Shown here piece after piece: positions 33,697 through 36,909 of a DNA stretch of 36,909 nucleotides; position 1 is the stretch's first letter; each line of letters opens with the position of its first letter. This DNA comes from Chloroflexales bacterium ZM16-3. GTDB taxonomy: Bacteria > Chloroflexota > Chloroflexia > Chloroflexales > Chloroflexaceae. The translations under genes were made by a program, and so were the position numbers. The notes under the pieces were generated by a model, which was given only the letters and a program-made list of their open reading frames with translations, was not told the origin of the DNA and made no database searches. The stretch lies in assembly GCA_004138175.2 (NCBI GenBank), contig RYFE02000049.1, positions 1 to 36,909 on the forward strand. The letters run 5' to 3'.

Positions 33697-33953
33697 CCCC
33701 TGACTCCTTCCTTCATTGGAGATGGGAGACTGCTGATTGGCCGTGCCAATCAACAACCCGCAACCTACAATGTGCAATCTGCAATGCGACCATCGGCCAT
33801 CAAGACACATCGCAGCGGAGCGAGCGAAGGGCGACGTAGCCCGGGGGACGTGGCAGGGAGCGCTAAAGGAGGGCTTGTCTGCCATCCTGTGCGAATACCG
33901 CCGTCTATGGTATCATGGTATTGCAATATAATCGTTAAGGATGAGGTTGTGCT
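33697..33953. other. Divergent gap with heptamer-like repeats and a TATAAT box
   Basis: Between the ThrE-type and MIP18-type genes. It holds seven-base periodic runs (GGAGATG GGAGACT near 33718; AACCTAC AATGTGC AATCTGC AATGCGA near 33766-33793). A perfect TATAAT at 33927-33932 probably serves the MIP18-type gene on the plus strand; no clear -35 is seen. Confidence 0.45.
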
Positions 33954-34271
33954 ATGATCACTGAAGAGATGGTGCGCGCCGCTCTGAGGAACGTCATCGA
34001 TCCTGAGATCGGCCTCGATATCGTGAACCTCGGGCTGATCTACCGCGTGGACGTGCTGGACGATGGCCGCACGGTGGACATCGACATGACCCTGACCACG
34101 CCGGCATGCCCGGCCGGTCCGCAGATCATCGACCAGGCCCGCCGCGAGGTACACGCCCTGGCTGATGTCTACAAGAGTCTGGAGGACGTGAAGATCAACC
34201 TGGTCTGGACGCCCTTCTGGAACCCGTCGCTGATGTCGGAGGACGCCCGCGAGGAGCTGGGATTCTACTAG
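33954..34271 (+). CDS. MIP18/SufT-type iron-sulfur cluster assembly factor
   Basis: A 105-residue protein of the MIP18 (DUF59/PaaD-like) family, which helps place iron-sulfur clusters in target proteins. It has the family signatures IDPEIGLDIVNLGLIY (15-30) and TTPACPAG with the conserved C52, and the tail VWTPFWNPSLMSEDAREELG. GAGG lies seven bases before the ATG. It has no other Fe-S genes nearby, and the absence of phenylacetate genes argues against a PaaD role. Confidence 0.88.
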   Translation: MITEEMVRAALRNVIDPEIGLDIVNLGLIYRVDVLDDGRTVDIDMTLTTPACPAGPQIIDQARREVHALADVYKSLEDVKINLVWTPFWNPSLMSEDAREELGFY

Positions 34272-34278
34272 GGGCAGC

Positions 34279-34345
34279 TGTCAGTTCTCAGTAATCCCGC
34301 GACGTTGTCCAGTAATCCCGCGACGTTGTCCAGTAATCCCGCGAC
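34279..34345. repeat. Transposon-like end with three 21-bp repeats
   Basis: After TGTCAGTTCT, the 21-base unit CAGTAATCCCGCGACGTTGT-C occurs at 34289-34309 and 34310-34330, with a partial third copy at 34331-34345. A 5' TGT end followed by several roughly 20-bp repeats is typical of Tn7-, Tn5053- and IS21-type ends, where they bind the transposase. The nearby truncated TniB/TnsC-like ATPase supports this reading. Confidence 0.55.
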
Positions 34346-34390
34346 AGCGTAACAGATTTCGCGCGACGAGGGGTGATGGGGCGCAGGACG

Positions 34391-34449
34391 ACAAAGACCC
34401 CAGGTTGCGGAGGCCGAATTAAGGCTCCGCAATCTGGGGATATCTTTGT
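34391..34449. terminator. Long hairpin after the ATPase fragment
   Basis: ACAAAGACCCCAGGTTGCGG and following bases (34391-34415) pair with 34423-34449, with a three-base bulge and one mismatch. A TTTGTTT run follows on the plus strand, so it could end transcripts from the MIP18-type gene; it also lies downstream of the minus-strand ATPase fragment. Confidence 0.5.
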
Positions 34450-34498
34450 TTCTGCCATCATAAGGCCACCAGTTAGCTGTCTTGCCACTGACCCGAAG

Positions 34499-35101
34499 TC
34501 AGAATGGCAGAGGCTTCCCGAGAACCTGCATCAGCACTGCACGTGTTAACAGACGCACCTTGTCATTACACGGTCCAAGTTCTCTGTTAAGTGGACCGGC
34601 AAGTTTCTCGTGAATGAGAGACCAGTCAGAGCCCGTTAGTCTCCACAGCAGGTCGTCGACCTGCTTCTCGAAAGGCTCAAGCTCGGGCGCCAGATCGTAG
34701 TTCAGCTCTTGCATAAGGTGGTCGAGAACCTCTGCCTGGAAACTGTCCTTCGTCAGTTGCCTTACCTCCACTCGCCGACAGATCTCCTTAGCTGCGGGGA
34801 CGCGCTGGAACTCGGCCTCAAGGGGCTCGTCCAGCCTGGCGTTCGTTTGAAGCCGGGTTACGAGGACAATGCCCAGCCTGTTCTTGCAGTGGCGCCGCAG
34901 GAGCATCAGCCGTTGGAGAGCGCAGTGATCGAGCCATTGAGCATTGTTGATGATGAGGAGCTTGATACGAAGGCGCTTCACCTCAGATCGAACGAAGGCA
35001 AACAACGATGCGAATTGAACGTCAGTGGCGAGAGACTTCGGTTGCCGATACCAGGTTCGGTCAGCGAACGAAGGGCCTAGCGATAATGAGACCTCGCCCA
35101 T
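34499..35101 (-). pseudogene. Truncated TniB/TnsC-like transposition ATPase
   Basis: A 200-residue frame that fits the C-terminal two thirds of an AAA-type transposition ATPase. The Walker B region is KLLIINNAQWLD (48-58) with N where an acidic residue is expected, followed by LVTRLQTN (sensor-like) and a helical C-terminus. There is no Walker A motif: upstream of the ATG at 35101 the frame runs into the divergent XRE gene and stops at 35168. I read it as the 5'-truncated remnant of a mobile element whose end is the 21-bp repeat array at 34279-34345. No transposase gene remains. Confidence 0.5.
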
Positions 35102-35426
35102 TGCAAATGCGTTATCTGCGCTTACAACGCGGCATGACGATGCGCGAATTGGCCGATGCGCTAGAGTTCAAGTCGCACGGCTTTATCGGCGATCTGGAGA
35201 GTGGAAGGAAATACCGCAATAGAACATAAGTAACGCTGTCACCCTGAGCGAAGCGAAGGGTCCCGGCCGGGATTCTTCGCTTCGCTCAGAATGACAGGAC
35301 ACCTCACAGCGTTACTTCTGCGGTATTGCGAAATACCCTTCGCTTGACCTAGCTGTCAAGGTTGCGGACTATTTCGGGGTGACGGTTGATCAGCTTGCGC
35401 GGGATGATCTCAATGTAGAAGACTAA
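35086..35426 (+). pseudogene. XRE-type regulator gene split by a MITE
   Basis: The first part (ATG 35086) reads MRPRPLQMRYLRLQRGMTM and continues ELADALEF...GDLESGRKY, a Cro/C1-type HTH, then hits a stop at 35227-35229 inside the inserted element. After the element the same frame resumes: KYPSLDLAVKVADYFGVTVD and ends QLARDDLNVED at the TAA at 35424. Removing the 116-bp element plus one copy of the AAATAC duplication restores a continuous protein of about 72 residues with the usual XRE layout. As it stands the gene can only give a truncated HTH. Its target was probably itself and a neighbour. Confidence 0.8.
35209..35336. mobile_element. 116-bp MITE with 6-bp target duplication
   Basis: The element spans 35215-35330. 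Its ends are inverted: CGCAATA at the left, TATTGCG at the right, and the outer 25 bases agree at about 20 positions including AAGTAACGCTGT. The inside is a second inverted repeat, CTGAGCGAAGCGAAG against CTTCGCTTCGCTCAG. The target duplication AAATAC is at 35209-35214 and 35331-35336. It encodes nothing, so it must have been moved by a transposase encoded elsewhere. Related pieces lie at 12123-12148 and 12718-12810. Confidence 0.8.
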
Positions 35427-35432
35427 ATCTGC

Positions 35433-35720
35433 CTACTCAGGTTCGGCATCATGCCAGCGATGCCAAGACGCGCCGAGTTGCTCCTGCACCACATCACCGA
35501 ATTGATGCGCGAATGCGTTTGCCTGAGCTGGGTTGTCTTTCGCACTGAGCCACTCATCATAGGAAATCTCAACATACACGGTTATCCAATCGAAGATAAG
35601 CGCTTCCGGCTCCTGGTATGTGTCAGTCGCAAGAAACACCTTTGGGGTCTTGACTTCAATAGACAAGACTTTCATCCCAGGCGGAGGGCGATCAATCCGG
35701 TTTCGGTTAACCTCATGCAC
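35433..35720 (-). CDS. Hypothetical protein beside the XRE gene
   Basis: A 95-residue frame with a GTG start at 35720; a shorter start at the ATG of MKVLSIEVKTPKVFL (35675) is also possible and gives about 80 residues. The sequence, with ALIFDWITVYVEISYDEWL and a C-terminal WHRWHDAEPE, looks like a folded alpha/beta protein, but I recognise no family. It is convergent with the XRE gene, their stops only six bases apart. It could be part of the same small regulatory or toxin-like pair; that is a guess. Confidence 0.5.
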   Translation of the reverse strand: MHEVNRNRIDRPPPGMKVLSIEVKTPKVFLATDTYQEPEALIFDWITVYVEISYDEWLSAKDNPAQANAFAHQFGDVVQEQLGASWHRWHDAEPE

Positions 35721-35781
35721 ATGGGGCTTCAGCCCCCGGCGAGCGTCGACACACCGTGTGACGTCTGCGGCATTGCCTTGA

Positions 35782-36402
35782 TCACGACTGCCTACGGGCG
35801 ATCGCCACCTGATAGATACCGCCCATGCCGGCAGGCGCGCGTGATGCCAGCTTCAACCCGGCGGTCGCGAGAATCGGGTTCAGCTGTCGGTTGATGTCCG
35901 AGAAAGCCGTAGCGGTGACGGCATTCAGCGCCCGCCGCGCGGGCGATGGCGTGCCCCCCTCGGGTAGCCACTTGTCGAAGATCGCGGCCCGCCCGCCCGG
36001 GCGCAGCACGCGGGCGACCTCGCGGGCGCAAGCAATTGGGTTGGGCACCACGGCCAGCACCAGGTGGAGTAGCACCACATCGAAGGCTGCGTCCGGGAGT
36101 GCCAGCTGCTGCCCATTCATCACCGCCGCACGGAGCGGTCGCCCGATGGCCGCAGCGCGGGCCAGCGTGCGACGCACCATCGCGGGCGTCAGGTCGATGG
36201 CGGTCACAGCGAGACCGGCGGGCAGCAGCGGCAGATCCAGCCCCGTGCCGCAGCCAAGGATGAGCACCCGCTCGCCAGCGCGCAGATCCAGCGCCGTGAT
36301 CGCCTGCCGACGGCCCGCCTGAAACGGGGCGGCGACCAGGTCGTAGATCGGCACATAGGCGCGGTAGCGTATCCGGTTCCAGCCGAGGGTGTTGATCCCC
36401 AT
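35782..36402 (-). CDS. Class I SAM-dependent methyltransferase (UbiE/PmtA-like)
   Basis: A 206-residue methyltransferase. Motif I is VLILGCGTGLDLPLL (G50, G52, G54), the acidic residue binding the ribose of AdoMet is D70 in VTAIDLTPAM, and motifs FDVVLLHLVLAVVPNP and EVARVLRPGGRAAIFDKW follow. The N-terminal RYRAYVPIYDLVAAPFQAGRR and the overall length fit enzymes like PmtA (phosphatidylethanolamine methylation) or UbiE-type, but the substrate is uncertain. GAGG lies nine bases before the ATG. It sits 38 bases after the DUF366 gene in the same direction and is probably co-transcribed. Confidence 0.85.
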   Translation of the reverse strand: MGINTLGWNRIRYRAYVPIYDLVAAPFQAGRRQAITALDLRAGERVLILGCGTGLDLPLLPAGLAVTAIDLTPAMVRRTLARAAAIGRPLRAAVMNGQQLALPDAAFDVVLLHLVLAVVPNPIACAREVARVLRPGGRAAIFDKWLPEGGTPSPARRALNAVTATAFSDINRQLNPILATAGLKLASRAPAGMGGIYQVAIARRQS

Positions 36403-36440
36403 TTCAGTGCCTCAGTGGCTCATGTGTTGTGCTCAGTGCT

Positions 36441-36909
36441 CTACCCCACCGCCCGCACCTTGCAGCGGGCCAGCCAGATGTCGTCCACTTCTTCTGCATA
36501 CCGGCGCAGCAGCTCGGCCCCGAAGGCCGCCGGGTCGACGCCGAGCTCGGTCAGGCCCACCGTTTGCACCGGCGTCCCCTCGGTCACGATGTTCAGCCCA
36601 GTGTGAATAAGCGTCGATGTGGCGCTGGCCGTGGCGATCGAGACCGAGAGTTTGCCGGGGCTGCCGTCGGCGCGCGGCAGGTAGAGGTCATCGCCCGTGC
36701 GAGTCACGGGGCGATCTGTCAGCCGCTCCAGGATCTCCTTCGCCGTCACGATCAGCAGCCGCTGGCGGTACACCGTCGTGTGCAGGTCGCTGGAGAAGAA
36801 CTCCGCGATGACGTGGAGCATCCTGGGGCTGAAGATCGGTGCCTGGGCCTTCACATCCTCAATGTCCACCGGTGTTGGAGGCGACCACCGCGCCGAGCCA
36901 GCTGCGCTG
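36441..36909 (-). CDS. DUF366 family protein, 5' end outside the window
   Basis: The visible part reads TPVDIEDVKAQAPIFSPRML, then LHVIAEFFSSDLHTTVYRQRLL, and the strongly conserved KLSVSIATASATSTLIHTGLNI followed by GTPVQTVGL, all features of DUF366. The frame is open to position 36909, and in this family the segment VDIEDV lies well inside the protein, so about 55-60 N-terminal residues are probably missing. A GTG at 36869 is therefore not the true start. The biochemical role of DUF366 is not established. Confidence 0.82.
   Translation of the reverse strand, partial: SAAGSARWSPPTPVDIEDVKAQAPIFSPRMLHVIAEFFSSDLHTTVYRQRLLIVTAKEILERLTDRPVTRTGDDLYLPRADGSPGKLSVSIATASATSTLIHTGLNIVTEGTPVQTVGLTELGVDPAAFGAELLRRYAEEVDDIWLARCKVRAVG

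Noticed and set aside
32365-33885. Longer start for the ThrE-type protein at 33885
   Set aside because: The extra 63 residues translate intergenic repeats; the ATG at 33696 has AAGGAG and gives the family N-terminus.
34289-34345. Three tandem 21-bp repeats considered as a CRISPR array
   Set aside because: The units are directly joined with no spacers and no cas gene is near; a transposon end fits better.
34288-34488. Minus-strand frame of 66 codons ending in SRDYWTT repeats
   Set aside because: It merely reads through the hairpin and the 21-bp repeats from a GTG; no family resemblance. A remnant of a transposon gene cannot be excluded.

Overview
The window looks like chromosomal DNA of a high-GC member of the Chloroflexota, probably class Chloroflexia. 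This is inferred from gene content and style: a CUT1 sugar-binding lipoprotein with a valine/threonine/proline-rich linker, Uma2-type and DUF366-type proteins, a ThrE-type exporter, a membrane-anchored SH3b protein, and many short tandem repeats between genes. No rRNA, tRNA or CRISPR array was recognised. Genes fill both strands, in blocks of one orientation.

Region 1 (1-8.3 kb) is an accessory, defence-like island. A single-chain type IIG restriction-modification protein overlaps a small DUF2283 gene. These are followed by an overlapping MNT/HEPN (mntA-hepT) toxin-antitoxin pair, a strong hairpin terminator, a Fic protein with its own inhibitory helix, and a convergent tyrosine recombinase with a good sigma-70-like promoter. 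Past the recombinase lies a minus-strand micro-operon: a 61-aa membrane protein, a MerR/excisionase-type HTH protein and a collapsed Uma2 nuclease gene. An operator-like palindrome and a 23-bp perfect hairpin lie upstream of it.

Region 2 (8.6-12 kb) is a CUT1 ABC sugar importer on the minus strand (lipoprotein, MalF-like and MalG-like permeases, no ATPase). Region 3 (12.3-21.9 kb) is on the plus strand: a CsbD-like protein, a zinc-ribbon protein and a 2,845-aa cyclic beta-1,2-glucan synthase-type protein (GT84, glycoamylase-like and GH94 parts). Region 4 (22-26 kb, minus) carries a membrane SH3b protein, a DnaQ-type exonuclease fused to a WYL domain, a nucleoside hydrolase and a family 2 glycosyltransferase, probably transcribed from one promoter at 26.1 kb. 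Region 5 (26.5-29.9 kb, plus) has metG, a polytopic membrane protein and a ParB-like protein, with two textbook terminators. Region 6 (29.9-34.3 kb) has a STAND/NACHT-like ATPase with a degenerate P-loop, a ThrE-type exporter, and a divergent MIP18/SufT-type Fe-S assembly protein.

Region 7 (34.3-36.9 kb) is a scrap zone. It holds a transposon-like end with three 21-bp repeats, a truncated TniB/TnsC-like ATPase, and an XRE regulator gene split by a 116-bp MITE with a clean 6-bp target duplication. After these come a small unknown gene, a methyltransferase and a DUF366 gene cut by the window edge.

No single gene set here is clearly a new system. The best leads are the heptanucleotide repeat tracts, found between genes and in frame inside two genes; the precisely readable MITE insertion and its relatives; the exonuclease-WYL fusion; the STAND ATPase lacking the Walker A lysine; and the compact type IIG / DUF2283 / MNT-HEPN / Fic / integrase island.
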